A stretch of DNA of 64,000 nt, taken from the NCBI RefSeq assembly GCF_900142735.1, contig NZ_FRBY01000006.1, forward strand, positions 372,001 through 436,000, written 5' to 3'. The translations under genes were made by a program, and so were the position numbers. Below, in pieces: positions 52,191 through 62,800 of the stretch; within the stretch, counting starts at the first letter, position 1, and every line of letters begins with the position of its first letter. This DNA comes from Flavobacterium saccharophilum. GTDB lineage: Bacteria > Bacteroidota > Bacteroidia > Flavobacteriales > Flavobacteriaceae. The notes under the pieces were generated by a model, which was not told the DNA's origin, did not search any database, and saw only the letters and a program-made list of their open reading frames with translations.

Positions 52191-52847
52191 TTAAAGTTCT
52201 TTTGTGGCATTGTGATTCTTTTTTAAAGCAGCGCGATATTCATATAAAATGATTTTAAAATCATCGAGCATTTCATTGCTTAACTCAGATGGATGAAAAG
52301 TATTATAACCTTCTTTATACTCGTCTTTCTTATCTTTAGAAGCACCTTTTCTACCTCTTAAATTTCTTGCTTTGTCTACGATATAAACATTTGAAGTTCC
52401 AAGATTTTGATCTAGTTTTCCTTTCAAATGCAATTGATCATAAAAGTTTTTAATTTCCTGAGGAGAAGCAAAAATAAAATGCCAGCCAGATACATCTGTA
52501 AAAGCACCTAAAGATTCCACTATTTTCTGCGCATCGTTTTCTGTTCCTAAAGGACAAACAACTACAAACTGCAAATCTTTAAAGCCATTATAACGTTGGT
52601 AAATTTTCTCATTCAGATTGAAAAAATTTCCTCTGTTTTTTAGAATTTCAGAGCCTGAAAAACCAAGAATAGTAATCTTATTATTTAAGGTTACTTTTTC
52701 TCCTTTTAGTGATTTCCAATTACCAAAGTCAGCAATTTTAGGAGTTATTGTTGGAAGTTTAGTAAAACTATTTACTCCTGAAGCAAAAAATAAATAGGCT
52801 ACAATCGGCAGAACAAAAAGTACAAAGAGAACTATATTTTTTTTCAT
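52191..52847 (-). CDS. Thioredoxin-fold protein without cysteine motif
   Basis: 218 residues. N-terminal hydrophobic segment (IVLFVLFVLPIVAYLFFASGV), then an SCO/peroxiredoxin-like alternation (KITILGFSGSEILKNRG...LQFVVVCPLGTENDAQKI...SNVYIVDKARNLRGR) with no CxxxC. It lies 10 bases before the SCO gene. It may be a diverged SCO homologue that acts as a structural partner. The end is Lys-rich. Function unproven. Confidence 0.72.
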   Translation of the reverse strand: MKKNIVLFVLFVLPIVAYLFFASGVNSFTKLPTITPKIADFGNWKSLKGEKVTLNNKITILGFSGSEILKNRGNFFNLNEKIYQRYNGFKDLQFVVVCPLGTENDAQKIVESLGAFTDVSGWHFIFASPQEIKNFYDQLHLKGKLDQNLGTSNVYIVDKARNLRGRKGASKDKKDEYKEGYNTFHPSELSNEMLDDFKIILYEYRAALKKNHNATKEL

Positions 52848-52881
52848 TATATTAACTGGAAGTTATTGAAGTACAAAAATA

Positions 52882-52910
52882 AAAAAAGCTCCGTTAAACG
52901 GAGCTTCTTT
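52882..52910 (-). terminator. Intrinsic terminator after the cytochrome oxidase genes
   Basis: On the minus strand AAGCTCCGTTTAACGGAGCTTTTTTTATT: a perfect GCTCCG/CGGAGC stem and T-run. It separates the oxidase operon from the SCO operon. Confidence 0.85.
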
Positions 52911-52926
52911 TCGAATTAATATCATG

Positions 52927-53277
52927 TTAAAAATTCCATTTAATAGTAGAATCTTTAAAAACCCCATAAATATAATGTCCTTCTGTCAATAGAATAAACA
53001 ATAAATATAAAACTAGGAAAATAACTGGCGATACAACAGACCACCTAAGGCTGCTTTTTTCACCTTCCATGTGCATAAATGCCCATACTATATAATAAGC
53101 TTTGAAAATTGTAAGGATATAGAAAATCCAGTTCAACAAATTCAAACCTACAAAATGATTAAATTCTAATGATTCTGGCTTTAAAATACCCAGGATAACT
53201 TCTACTGTAGTTACTACTGAAAGCAAAGCAAAAACAAACCAGATTCTTTTTGTATTTGATACGTGTTCGTGTGACAT
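52927..53277 (-). CDS. Cytochrome c oxidase subunit IV family protein
   Basis: 116 residues with three membrane spans (RIWFVFALLSVVTTVEVILGIL; FVGLNLLNWIFYILTIFKAYYIVWAFMH; WSVVSPVIFLVLYLLFILLTEG). The KAYYIVWAFMHMEGE block marks the prokaryotic subunit IV (CtaF/CoxF type). Last gene of the oxidase operon. Confidence 0.9.
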   Translation of the reverse strand: MSHEHVSNTKRIWFVFALLSVVTTVEVILGILKPESLEFNHFVGLNLLNWIFYILTIFKAYYIVWAFMHMEGEKSSLRWSVVSPVIFLVLYLLFILLTEGHYIYGVFKDSTIKWNF

Positions 53278-53295
53278 AATAATTAAAATCTAAAA

Positions 53296-54279
53296 TTAAA
53301 CTAAGTAGAAAACTGTAAATACAAATACCCAAACTAAATCGACAAAGTGCCAGTATAAACCAACTTTCTCTACCATTTCGTAGCTTCTTCTTTTCTCGTA
53401 AGTTCCCAATAATACATTAAAGAAAATGATGATATTGATAATAACTCCAGAAAATACGTGGAATCCGTGGAATCCTGTAATGAAGAAGAAGAAATCAGCA
53501 AATAATTTACTTCCGTATTCGTTTCTTGTTAAGTTAGCTCCTTCTACTACATATTTTGCAGTACTTAGACGAGACTCAGATTCTGCTCTTGTCAATACTG
53601 TTTTTTTCTTTTTATCAGTAAGTTGCTCCGTTCTGATTAATAATTCAGGATGTGCTTTAAAACCAGCCTGTACTTCAGCAACTGAATAAGTAGGTTGCGT
53701 TTCTGCATCTTCAACAAACCACATACCGTGTGATCTTGTAAGTGCTTCTCTTTGTTCTGGCAATTTTACCGCAAATTTTTCAAGAGCTACTCTGTTACCT
53801 TGTGCATCAACAAACTGCAATAAACCTCCACCTGCTGTTTCAACCGCTCCGTATTCACCTTTAATGAAGTTTTTCCACTCCCAGGCTTGAGAACCAACGA
53901 AGATTAAACCTCCAATAATAGTTAAGAACATATAAACAGCAACCTTTGTCTTTTTCAATTGGTGACCTGCATCAACAGCCAAAACCATCGTTACAGATGA
54001 GAAAATCAAAATAAAAGTCATTAAGGCTACATAATACATTGGAGCCGAAACGCCATGCATAAATGGGAAGTGAGTAAACACTTCATCAGCCAAAGGCCAT
54101 GTTTCAATAAATTTAAATCTAGAAAAACCATAAGCAGCAAGGAATCCAGAGAATGTCAAGGCATCTGATACGATAAAAAACCACATCATCATTTTACCAT
54201 AACTTGCTCCTAATGGCTGGATATCTCCGCCTCCCCAAGTTTTTTCGTCGTTATTTGCAGTAGTAACTGTCGCTTCCAT
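53296..54279 (-). CDS. Cytochrome c oxidase subunit III with large loop insertion
   Basis: 327 residues. Seven-span heme-copper oxidase subunit III type. The first spans contain MMMWFFIVSDALTFSGFLAAYGFSR, and the last part has FFFFITGFHGFHVFSGVII, a typical subunit III helix with the His/Glu pocket. Between spans 3 and 4 there is a soluble insertion of roughly 110 residues (about 130-240, with Lys-rich TDKKKKTVLTRAESE). The usual prokaryotic subunit is shorter. 43 bases after the small subunit III-like gene. Confidence 0.92.
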   Translation of the reverse strand: MEATVTTANNDEKTWGGGDIQPLGASYGKMMMWFFIVSDALTFSGFLAAYGFSRFKFIETWPLADEVFTHFPFMHGVSAPMYYVALMTFILIFSSVTMVLAVDAGHQLKKTKVAVYMFLTIIGGLIFVGSQAWEWKNFIKGEYGAVETAGGGLLQFVDAQGNRVALEKFAVKLPEQREALTRSHGMWFVEDAETQPTYSVAEVQAGFKAHPELLIRTEQLTDKKKKTVLTRAESESRLSTAKYVVEGANLTRNEYGSKLFADFFFFITGFHGFHVFSGVIINIIIFFNVLLGTYEKRRSYEMVEKVGLYWHFVDLVWVFVFTVFYLV

Positions 54280-54321
54280 AAAAGATATTCGTTAAAAAGT
54301 TCCCAAATTTACGTTTTTTTC

Positions 54322-54909
54322 TTATTTAAAGAAATATAAAAATAAAAATAAATATACCCATAATAAATCCAAAAAGTGCCAATACATCGCACCTAGTTCT
54401 ATACCAAGAGTTTGAGTCGAATTGTATTTTTGTTTAAAATGATTATAAATTATAATTAAAAGTGAAATTAGTCCACCAGCCAAGTGTAACAAGTGTGTAA
54501 CGGTAACTACATAAAGAAAAGTTGTAGTAATTGAACTACCTTCTCCTGTAAAATAATAACCACTTTCTACGATTTGTCCAAAACCAACAAATTGCAAAAC
54601 CACAAATAAAATTCCTAACGCTAATGTTCCTAAAAGTAATGCTGTTGTCGCGCTTCTGTTATCTTTCTGAATAGCCTTTTTCGCCAAATAAAAAGTAACA
54701 CTACAACCAATAATAACAGCTGTACTGTAATAAAATGCTGTTGGCAATTCAAAATTCTTCAACCAGTCAGCTCTTGATTTACTTACTACAAATGCACTTG
54801 TAAGTCCGGCGAACATCATGGTCATACTTACCATGGCGAATAACAAAATCAGTTTAGCCGATTTTGCTTTTCGTAATTGTTCCTCACCTGTTGTCATTGT
54901 CATTTCCAT
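54322..54909 (-). CDS. Heme-copper oxidase subunit III family protein
   Basis: 195 residues, five membrane spans. A short subunit III form without the first two helices: KLILLFAMVSMTMMFAGLTSAFVV, YYSTAVIIGCSVTFYLA, ...FLYVVTVTHLLHLAGGLISLLIIIYNHF, and ELGAMYWHFLDLLWVYLFLFLYFF, where the WHF.D..WV motif is conserved. It lies 2 bases after cyoE and before the longer subunit III. Confidence 0.9.
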   Translation of the reverse strand: MEMTMTTGEEQLRKAKSAKLILLFAMVSMTMMFAGLTSAFVVSKSRADWLKNFELPTAFYYSTAVIIGCSVTFYLAKKAIQKDNRSATTALLLGTLALGILFVVLQFVGFGQIVESGYYFTGEGSSITTTFLYVVTVTHLLHLAGGLISLLIIIYNHFKQKYNSTQTLGIELGAMYWHFLDLLWVYLFLFLYFFK

Positions 54910-54911
54910 AA

Positions 54912-55814
54912 CTATCTTAAAAATTTATCTACAATATATACTATTTGTAATAGTGATATGTACGAAACACTCACCAACATTAATGTTCTTGCTGCTTTTG
55001 CTGTTCTCAATTTATATAAACGAACTGCATAAAACAACATCCACAGACCTAATAAGAATACAATGATTGCAGCAATTGGGCTAATAAACAACTGCCCCGT
55101 AAAACCTAAAACCGGCAGTAATGAAGCTATTATTAACCAAACTGTATATAATATAATCTGCAATGCTGTGCCTTTATCTTTTTTACCTGTTGGAAGCATA
55201 AAGATTCCAGCTTTCTCGTAATCTTCATATAAAAACCATCCAATAGCCCAAAAATGAGGGAATTGCCAGAAAAACTGAATCAAAAACAAAGTTCCGGCTT
55301 CAATACCAAACTCTCCTGAAGCAGCCACCCAGCCTAACATGAACGGAATCGCACCAGGAAACGCACCAACAAAAACTGACAACGAAGTTACCGTTTTTAA
55401 TGGTGTATAAATACTTGTATATAAAAATATTGAAATTGCAGCAAACATTGCCGACTTCGGATTTATTGAATACAACAAACCAATTCCCAAAATAGTCAGC
55501 AGACTTGCTACAAACAAAGCTACTTTTGGCGACATTCTTCCAGACGGAACCGGGCGATTTTTTGTACGATCCATTAACGAATCAATATCTTTTTCTATCA
55601 CCTGATTAAAGGCATTCGAAGCCCCAACCATACAATATCCTCCTATAGACAAAATGATCAAAACACTCCATTTAAAAGGGTGTTGATCATTTACACCCAA
55701 TAAATATCCCGCAATCGAGGAAAACAAAACACTAATAGCTAATCCTGCTTTAGTTATTTCTTTAAAATCTTGAAATATTGATTTAAATGAGAATGTGTTT
55801 TTTGTAGTATTCAA
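54912..55814 (-). CDS. cyoE: Protoheme IX farnesyltransferase (heme O synthase)
   Basis: 300 residues from TTG 55814 (LNTTKNTFSFKSIFQDF...). The frame runs up to ATG 55859, but a promoter-like TACATTTG box (minus strand, 55856-55849) lies inside that extra part, so the shorter start is likelier. Nine-span UbiA-type prenyltransferase with the Asp motifs NAFNQVIEKDIDSLMDRTKNRPVPSG (NxxxDxxxD) and later YEDYEKAGIFMLP. Makes heme O for the oxidase. First gene of the oxidase-assembly operon. Confidence 0.93.
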   Translation of the reverse strand: MNTTKNTFSFKSIFQDFKEITKAGLAISVLFSSIAGYLLGVNDQHPFKWSVLIILSIGGYCMVGASNAFNQVIEKDIDSLMDRTKNRPVPSGRMSPKVALFVASLLTILGIGLLYSINPKSAMFAAISIFLYTSIYTPLKTVTSLSVFVGAFPGAIPFMLGWVAASGEFGIEAGTLFLIQFFWQFPHFWAIGWFLYEDYEKAGIFMLPTGKKDKGTALQIILYTVWLIIASLLPVLGFTGQLFISPIAAIIVFLLGLWMLFYAVRLYKLRTAKAARTLMLVSVSYISLLQIVYIVDKFLR

Positions 55815-55848
55815 ACCGTTATTGTTTGTATGTTTTTTTTGAGTGGTG

Positions 55849-55856
55849 CAAATGTA
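55849..55856 (-). promoter_or_regulatory. TAnnTTTG box for cyoE
   Basis: TACATTTG on the minus strand, inside the 5' extension of the cyoE frame. It supports a downstream TTG start at 55814. No clear -33 part. Confidence 0.45.
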
Positions 55857-55970
55857 CAAATTAGATTGTAGAATTCCTGACTATAAAATTAGATTTTTTT
55901 CAATAAAACCTTTATAAAATAAGGACTTGTAAATCTTTAACACAATTATTTCGAAAAATCTTATTAAATC

Positions 55971-58112
55971 CTAGTAATCAAAATACCAATTGAAGACATC
56001 AGTACGCAGTCCGACGGTGAACCATGTTGTGCTTTGTTTGAAAGTTGTAGCGGTTTCTTGTGTCGGGTCAAAATTTCTATAGATAAAGCTTCCAAACAGC
56101 TTCAGATTCGTCATTGGATTTATTACATAACCACCCTGAATATCTGCAATAAAAACACTTGTTTTGTTTCCCTGCCCCACCTTTACACCAGTATTGTATG
56201 GTCGCTTTTCATCGTAACTTTTATAAATATTACCTCCGTAATTATAACTATCTTCAGTGGTATCAAAATCTAAACCTCTCGTACCCATTGTAAATTTAGC
56301 ATCACCAAAATAACGTCCTTTATGATATCGGCCAATTACCAGAAGCTCATTGAAATTCCCTCCCCACTGATGCCCGACACTTTGATTATTATGACCATAG
56401 TTTGTTATAACAGCACTATGCGAGTATACATAAGGACGAACATGATTGTATTCTACTTGCAGCAATAAATCTTTAACATCAAAGGCATTAAAGTATTTTG
56501 CTCCTAATTGATAACCAAACTTATTTTTCCAACTTTGTTCTCCTGCTGCCATATCTCCGACTGAAAATTCATCCAATAAAAATTGACCATATAAATTAAC
56601 ATTATTATTCCACTTATACTTAGCAGTAAATCCTAAAAGCGCATTTCCACTTCTGGAAGATGAATTAAACTCAACTGTACGATAAAAGATAATTGGATTC
56701 ACAAAATTAACATCAAATCCTCTATTGTTGCTATCAGTCCAAACTACAGATTCGAAGAAACCTAAATTTAATTTATTCGAAACATTCCAGCTTAAATAAT
56801 GATTTGCCATGAATTTTGTTGCATATGTTTTTTCAACCGTAACATCAGGACGAACATCTTTTAACCACATATATGTGTTCGTATATTTTATTTTCCAAAA
56901 AGTAGTATTGATTTTAAAATACGGATACGGACTTGCTCCATCACTTTCTAACAATGAGCGATAACCATCTCCAATAAAATTCCTTCCATATCCTAACTGA
57001 AAATCAAAAAACTTACTTGGTACGTAGGTGATATTAGCCTCTGCTAAAGGAAAGTCGTATGCATCTGTTTTAAATCTTTTTGCAATACCAATTCCCGGAA
57101 TGATTGCCGGATTTCCCCCTGAAGGTTTCAATGTCTCGGCATAATCATTAAAATATCCTGCAAATCTTCCCTGACTTTCAAAAACCGTGGTTGTAAAATT
57201 GACTTGTTTACCTAAACCACCCCTAAAATTAAGAGCCCTTGTATTTACATAAGTATAGGAAGCATCAAGATCTGATGCTTTACCCATTTGCAAGTCAACA
57301 ATAGGATTTAATGCCAACCAGTAATCTTCACCTTGAATCTGAACCAAATTTTCATTCCACCATTTTCTTCCCAACCAGGTGGACACCTTTTTTTGAAGCG
57401 ATTCAGTAACTGCCTTTAAATTATAATATTTCGAAACTTCTGAATATGTATAGGGCTTTGAGGCTGTATGATTATTACTTCCAACCTGATTCATTGCACC
57501 ATCAAATTGGGCATAATAACTATGCGAAAACGGAATATTTAAATGACTGTCAAATTCAGGATTATTGTATTTTTTATAGACGATACTATCAAGTTCTGTC
57601 ATTGGCTTTTCGACTGGTTTTAAAATCTCCGCAGCCGCTAATGCTTCAGAAGCAATTTGCTCAGCACTTTTTAGAGGAATACCAATTGAAATCGTATATT
57701 TTGAATAAGTTGGTTTTCCATTATAAGTCGATGGTTTAATCTGAGGAAATTGACCAAAAACTCTTTTTGCTTCTTCCGCCAGTGCATCATTTGTAGTATT
57801 CACATAAATCACTTTAAATACACCTGTGGCATCAACTTCAAAAAGCACTTTTACCTCACCTTTATAATTGGTTTGTTTTAAATTTTCAGGCACCTGAAAG
57901 TTTTGAAAGACGAAATCCTGAACTTCTTTGTAGAAACAATTTTCCAGTTTTTTAGATTCCAAATTTTCACAATTTGGAAAAACAGGAAATTGCTCTGTTG
58001 TAAAACCAGGTTTTACAACAGAATTATTACTTTCTTGCGAAAAAACAAATAAGGTAGTTATTGTAAAAATAAAGGTTAAAAAAATCTTATTCACGTAAAT
58101 TTGGGTTTTCAT
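55971..58112 (-). CDS. remB: Gliding motility protein RemB-like
   Basis: 713 residues. Signal peptide (FTITTLFVFSQ), then a TonB-C-terminal-like domain (about 55-155: YKGEVKVLFEVDATGVFKVIYVNTTNDALAEEAKRVFGQFPQIKPSTYNG), then a long Wzi-like capsule-assembly-type barrel (WLALNPIVDLQMGK..., FNFRGGL..., DFQLGYGRNFIGDGYRSLL) to an aromatic end (DVFNWYFDY). In F. johnsoniae, as I recall, remB (Fjoh_1657) sits four genes from sprA (Fjoh_1653), the same order as here, which supports the name. It directly follows deoC. Confidence 0.8.
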   Translation of the reverse strand: MKTQIYVNKIFLTFIFTITTLFVFSQESNNSVVKPGFTTEQFPVFPNCENLESKKLENCFYKEVQDFVFQNFQVPENLKQTNYKGEVKVLFEVDATGVFKVIYVNTTNDALAEEAKRVFGQFPQIKPSTYNGKPTYSKYTISIGIPLKSAEQIASEALAAAEILKPVEKPMTELDSIVYKKYNNPEFDSHLNIPFSHSYYAQFDGAMNQVGSNNHTASKPYTYSEVSKYYNLKAVTESLQKKVSTWLGRKWWNENLVQIQGEDYWLALNPIVDLQMGKASDLDASYTYVNTRALNFRGGLGKQVNFTTTVFESQGRFAGYFNDYAETLKPSGGNPAIIPGIGIAKRFKTDAYDFPLAEANITYVPSKFFDFQLGYGRNFIGDGYRSLLESDGASPYPYFKINTTFWKIKYTNTYMWLKDVRPDVTVEKTYATKFMANHYLSWNVSNKLNLGFFESVVWTDSNNRGFDVNFVNPIIFYRTVEFNSSSRSGNALLGFTAKYKWNNNVNLYGQFLLDEFSVGDMAAGEQSWKNKFGYQLGAKYFNAFDVKDLLLQVEYNHVRPYVYSHSAVITNYGHNNQSVGHQWGGNFNELLVIGRYHKGRYFGDAKFTMGTRGLDFDTTEDSYNYGGNIYKSYDEKRPYNTGVKVGQGNKTSVFIADIQGGYVINPMTNLKLFGSFIYRNFDPTQETATTFKQSTTWFTVGLRTDVFNWYFDY

Positions 58113-58856
58113 TTAATAATCATTTGGGGCATTCTCTCCGTTTGCAATTTCTTTTGCTGCTGAAGTTCCGATTCGCTTAACACCTAAACTAATCATATCA
58201 ATAGCATCTTTATACGACCTTACTCCTCCAGCTGCTTTTATTGGTAAAGGTGATGCATTTTCCAGCATCATTATAATAGATGCCATTGTCGCTCCGTTTG
58301 GCAAATCATTTTCAGTTTTATAAAAACCTGTTGAGGATTTTACAAATACCGAAGCAAAATCTTCTTCTTTAAAATTTGATATCACTATATTTTTTATCAA
58401 TGCAGAAAGCTGCATAATTTCTTTATCTGTCAGGGCTGCAACTTCAATAATCCATTTTACTGTTTTATTATGAGCTAATCCGATTTGTGTACCATAAACA
58501 ATTTCTTGTTTCACAACAGCAATTTCACCATTTTTAAAAGCTTCATAATTACAAACAAAATCTAAGTCATCTGCTCCATCTTCTATTGCCTGATTTGCCT
58601 CTTTGATCTTGTCTTCAATTGAAGATTTACCTTCCGGAAAATCTATAACAGTGCCAATAAGTAAATTCGAGTTAGCTTTTACAATCATTTCTTTAGCTAA
58701 ACTTACATATGTCGGCCTGATCATAATCAATTTAAAACCTTCCTTAATTGCCTCTTTAATTGATTCTTTTACAATATCAATGTTTTCATCTTCAGAAAGA
58801 CCGGCCTGAGAAGCAGTTTTCAAATATGTTGAATCTAAATATTGCTTGATATTCAT
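58113..58856 (-). CDS. deoC: Deoxyribose-phosphate aldolase
   Basis: 247 residues from ATG 58856 (the frame extends to 58940 with no support). TIM-barrel class-I aldolase that splits deoxyribose 5-phosphate. DLDFVCNYEAF carries the acid Asp pair, VFVKSSTGFYKTEND carries the Schiff-base lysine, and IKAAGGVRSYKDA the second lysine. It joins remB with no gap. Catabolic role: entry of deoxynucleosides into glycolysis. Confidence 0.95.
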   Translation of the reverse strand: MNIKQYLDSTYLKTASQAGLSEDENIDIVKESIKEAIKEGFKLIMIRPTYVSLAKEMIVKANSNLLIGTVIDFPEGKSSIEDKIKEANQAIEDGADDLDFVCNYEAFKNGEIAVVKQEIVYGTQIGLAHNKTVKWIIEVAALTDKEIMQLSALIKNIVISNFKEEDFASVFVKSSTGFYKTENDLPNGATMASIIMMLENASPLPIKAAGGVRSYKDAIDMISLGVKRIGTSAAKEIANGENAPNDY

Positions 58857-58941
58857 GACTTTGATTTTACATCGAATTTTGACAAAAATACATTTTAATT
58901 CTAAATAAAAACGTTGCAAATTAAGCTTGATTTTTAGCAAT

Positions 58942-58963
58942 AAAAAAACCCACCGAAGTGGGT
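58942..58963 (-). terminator. Intrinsic terminator after vanZ
   Basis: On the minus strand ACCCAC-TTCG-GTGGGT followed by seven T: a short perfect stem with a UUCG tetraloop, 2 bases past the stop. It ends the sprA-gcvH-vanZ transcript. Confidence 0.85.
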
Positions 58964-58965
58964 AA

Positions 58966-59358
58966 TTATATTCCTATTATTTTATCGATTTGCTTCCTAA
59001 AAGCTATAGCAGAAAAAACCGCAGTGGTTGCTCCAATTGTATTTGATAAAACATCCGTTATATCCGGGGTTCTCGTTGTAGTTAATACACCTTGTAAAAT
59101 TTCGATTGTAATTCCAAAAAAAACAGAAAATATAAACGAAATAAGATAAGCTTTATAGTCGTTAGCTTCTTTTCCTTTCAGCTCTTTTTTGAAAAATAAA
59201 ATCCATGAAACCGTAAATCCAAAGTGAAAACAAAAATGAACAATTTTATCTATGCTAGGAAAATTTATTGCCGGAATATTACCTGAATTCGTCAAACAAA
59301 AATAAGTAATGATACCTGAACAAATAATCGCCCAGATTAAAAGAAGTTGTTTAGGCAC
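58966..59358 (-). CDS. VanZ family membrane protein
   Basis: 130 residues, four spans (LLIWAIICSGIITYFCLT; KIVHFCFHFGFTVSWILFF; AYLISFIFSVFFGITIEILQGVL; VLSNTIGATTAVFSAIAF). The FFGITIEILQ and DITDVLSNTIGA blocks are typical of VanZ-like proteins. It starts 8 bases inside gcvH and is likely co-translated with it. Family function unknown outside glycopeptide tolerance. Confidence 0.88.
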   Translation of the reverse strand: MPKQLLLIWAIICSGIITYFCLTNSGNIPAINFPSIDKIVHFCFHFGFTVSWILFFKKELKGKEANDYKAYLISFIFSVFFGITIEILQGVLTTTRTPDITDVLSNTIGATTAVFSAIAFRKQIDKIIGI

Positions 59359-59731
59359 CGATAAGTTGTTTGTAAGCTTCGTCAGATAATAAAGAATCTA
59401 TTTCTGATGCATCAGCAATTTTTATTTTAATCATCCATCCTGCTCCGTAAGGATCAGAATTCACTGTTTCTGGTGCGCTTTCCAGGCTATCATTAAAAGC
59501 AATAATTTCTCCTGTTAAAGGCAAGAATAAATCAGAAACTGTTTTTACAGCTTCAACTGTACCAAAAACCTCATCTTTATCAAGTGTCTGATCTAAAGTT
59601 TCTACTTCAACATACACTATATCTCCAAGCTCTTTTTGAGCGAAATGAGTAATTCCTACAGTTGCAACATCTCCTTCGATGCTAACCCATTCGTGATCTT
59701 TTGTGTACTTTAAATTTGCTGGTATGCTCAT
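59351..59731 (-). CDS. gcvH: Glycine cleavage system H protein
   Basis: 126 residues from ATG 59731 (the longer frame to 59782 lacks support). Lipoyl carrier of the glycine cleavage complex; the lipoylated lysine is in GTVEAVKTVSDLF (about 64). Also LKYTKDHEW at the start and YGAGWMIKIK. Between sprA and vanZ with no other gcv genes near. Confidence 0.96.
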   Translation of the reverse strand: MSIPANLKYTKDHEWVSIEGDVATVGITHFAQKELGDIVYVEVETLDQTLDKDEVFGTVEAVKTVSDLFLPLTGEIIAFNDSLESAPETVNSDPYGAGWMIKIKIADASEIDSLLSDEAYKQLIGA

Positions 59732-59817
59732 AATACTATGTTTGAAATTGATAATTGAATTTTTTAGCCACAAATGTAACAATCTTCTAATGAAATCCCG
59801 TTTAGAAACTAAAAAAA

Positions 59818-62800
59818 TTAATTTCCGAAATTATATCGCAGTGTAAAACCTGAACGAATGTTAGTTAACGGAAATGAAGTTGATATTACAGCTTTTGAGA
59901 ACGAGTGATCATAATAAAATATTGCAGTCAGGTTTTTACTAAATGCATAATCAGCTGTAAGTTTTAATGACCAGATATTTTGTCCAGCTGCAAGCTGATT
60001 GTTATCATAATCCAGATAACGTACTAACGTTTGATTATTTCTATAAGAGAAATCAGCCTTTATATTAATATCACTTTTTATAATTCCTGTTGGATTGTCT
60101 GCCAGTCTTGAAGAGAAAATAACATCTTTAAAACGATATCCTAAACCAACAATATACTCCAGACCTTTAACCTCTGTCAATAAATTATTATCAAAACTCA
60201 TCGATAATGCCCTGTCTTTTTTAATTTCTGTCAAGACTCTTAAAGAGCTTTTCAATTCAAAATCCATACGGATAAGCGGACTAAATTGCTCTACTAAATT
60301 GACATTAGACATAATGGTTTCATTATAAAAATTAGTATTAACATCTTGCCCTCCCGGATTCTCATTATAATCAAAGTTAGATCTAAACTGATTTATAGTA
60401 TAGGATGCTCTATAATTATGCTGTAGTGAAAAACGTCTAAATTTATCTTTAAAATATTTGTATCGCATTAAACCATTGTATTTAATACTCCAGTTTGGAA
60501 TTGGAAAACTTCTGAAAATATCTGTCGAAGCACTTGAAGCATTCCCGCCAGAATAAGCTGCTAAAAACGAAGGCAACAAAACTGCCTGATTACTTTTTGT
60601 AAAACCTATTGGATATCCCTGATTTGCCACATAAACTGCATAGTTTGGATCTGTCTCCGCCGGAATAGGATTATTGACATCTCCATATCTTGGAATTGCA
60701 GCTCCACCATAATGGTCTTCAGCAAGGCGATTTGCAATGACTAAACGATTATTTCTAAAATCATCAAATGCAGCCGACTGCGTTTCATCACTAGTCGAAA
60801 AAGATGTTTTTATCAATACAGTTGAAATAGAGAACATTCCATAAGTATAAGGTGATAAAGGTAAATACTCGCCATTTACTACACTATACTGTTCTGATGA
60901 GTTTTCAGAATAAGCACGATCCATTGCCAAATCAATCTTTAAATCAGGCAACAAATCAATATTAGCTGTAATTTTTAAAAGTTTGTTTGTTACTTGTGTA
61001 AAGTTCTGATTGAAGTTATCATAATTGGTTAACCAGCCATTTTTAGCAGCCTCATAACGCACATCATCCTGGCTTCCAAAAACGAATCCTAATGAAGGTT
61101 TTGCCGTTCCAAAGAAACCAACTCCAGGCGTATAACCTGGCAATACTGTTCCGCTATTCTTTGTATAATTAACCTGAATGTTTTTTACGCTCGTCAAAAT
61201 ACCAATCATTCCATCGTAAAATGGACTACTATTATTTATTGGCTTAGCTGTATTGACAATTTTCTCTCCCGGTTTTGGAGGAGCTGTTGCTTTAGGCTTT
61301 GCAGATTTTGCACCCGGAGTCAAACCTAAATACTTATACAACAAATTCATATTAAGGGTTGTTGTCAGCGTATTTGAATTAGCATTTTGAATCGTGTTTC
61401 CTAAATCATATAAAGTACCCGTATCAGGATCTACATATTCAGATAAAGCTGTTGAAGATCGTTGCCAACTGTAATCAGCCGTATATGAATAACTTGCTTT
61501 AACAAAACTTAAAAGCGGGATTTTGTTAATCGGAATATCGTAGTTCAACACCAATTGCTGTAAGTGTTGATTCGGTGTTCCCACATCCCAATAACTATCC
61601 CAGATATTAAAATCTTCCTTAGGACTATTATCTTCATTCAAATAATTTTTTACAATATTATTTGAAGCAGCGTTATAATTTATTTTTAATGATTTCGTCA
61701 AATTATAACCAAAACCATATTGATAGTTAAATGCAAAATTTCGTCTATAAAGTGGTTCAAGTCCAATTCCTTGCGTCTCTACATCTCGATATTGCTGACG
61801 ATTGCTTTGTCTTAAAACATTTGTATTAAACGTTATATTTGATGGCAAGTAATTAACATTAAAATCACTCAACATTTTCCAGTAATCACTTTTCTTCATG
61901 AACTTAGTATCCTTGAAAGGAACTACTTCTTTTGGCTGAAAAGTATAAGCATAATTAACCGCTGTATTTGACTGCTCATCTTCATAATCTTCAACTTCGT
62001 AATCATGACGTTCCACCTGATTGTACGATTGCGAAAATGTTAAATTTTCTACATCATAAACATGAGGTTTTTGTTCTGGCGCACGATCTTTTCTAACACC
62101 AATAAAGTTGATGCTTTTTCGCTTTGTATAATCTACAGCACGAGTTCTGATATTATCTTTTTCATCCGGATCGGTTGTCTCCTTTAGTAATTGATCTAGT
62201 TTTATATCCTGATTAAAAGGATCATATTCCGGCGTTATTACTTCTTCACCAATAGCATAATTAAAAGGCAAATTTATTCCCCATCTTTGCGGCAACAATT
62301 TTCCTAAATTTAGATTGGTAACAATATTATACTGCTGAATATCTTCACGATCACGTTCATTAGCACCTTGTTCTAAAGATCCAAAACCAATTGTACTTTT
62401 TCTACCGACAGCAGAAAGTGTGGCAAAATCAGCCATATTAGTATCGACATTTAATAGCGCAGCCATACCGCCTTTGTTATCCAAATCCGACATACGAAGC
62501 TCATTAAACCAAACCTCTCCTTTTATATCTTTATGATCTGCTCTACTTTTTACCCCAACCATTAAATTTCTAACTAAACCAAAATTTGGATTTCCCTTTA
62601 TTCCTAATTTCAATTTACCATCTCCATCTCCTCCACTTAAACTCAAATCGTCATCGGGGTAATAAACTCCGTTTATATCGCGTTTAGTAGAATTAATATC
62701 GATACTCATTGCCTGAATTTTCATTTTGGTCAAAAGTTCCATTGCCAAATCAATGTTATTATCTTCAAGCCACACCAAATCTGGACTTATCGTACACGAA

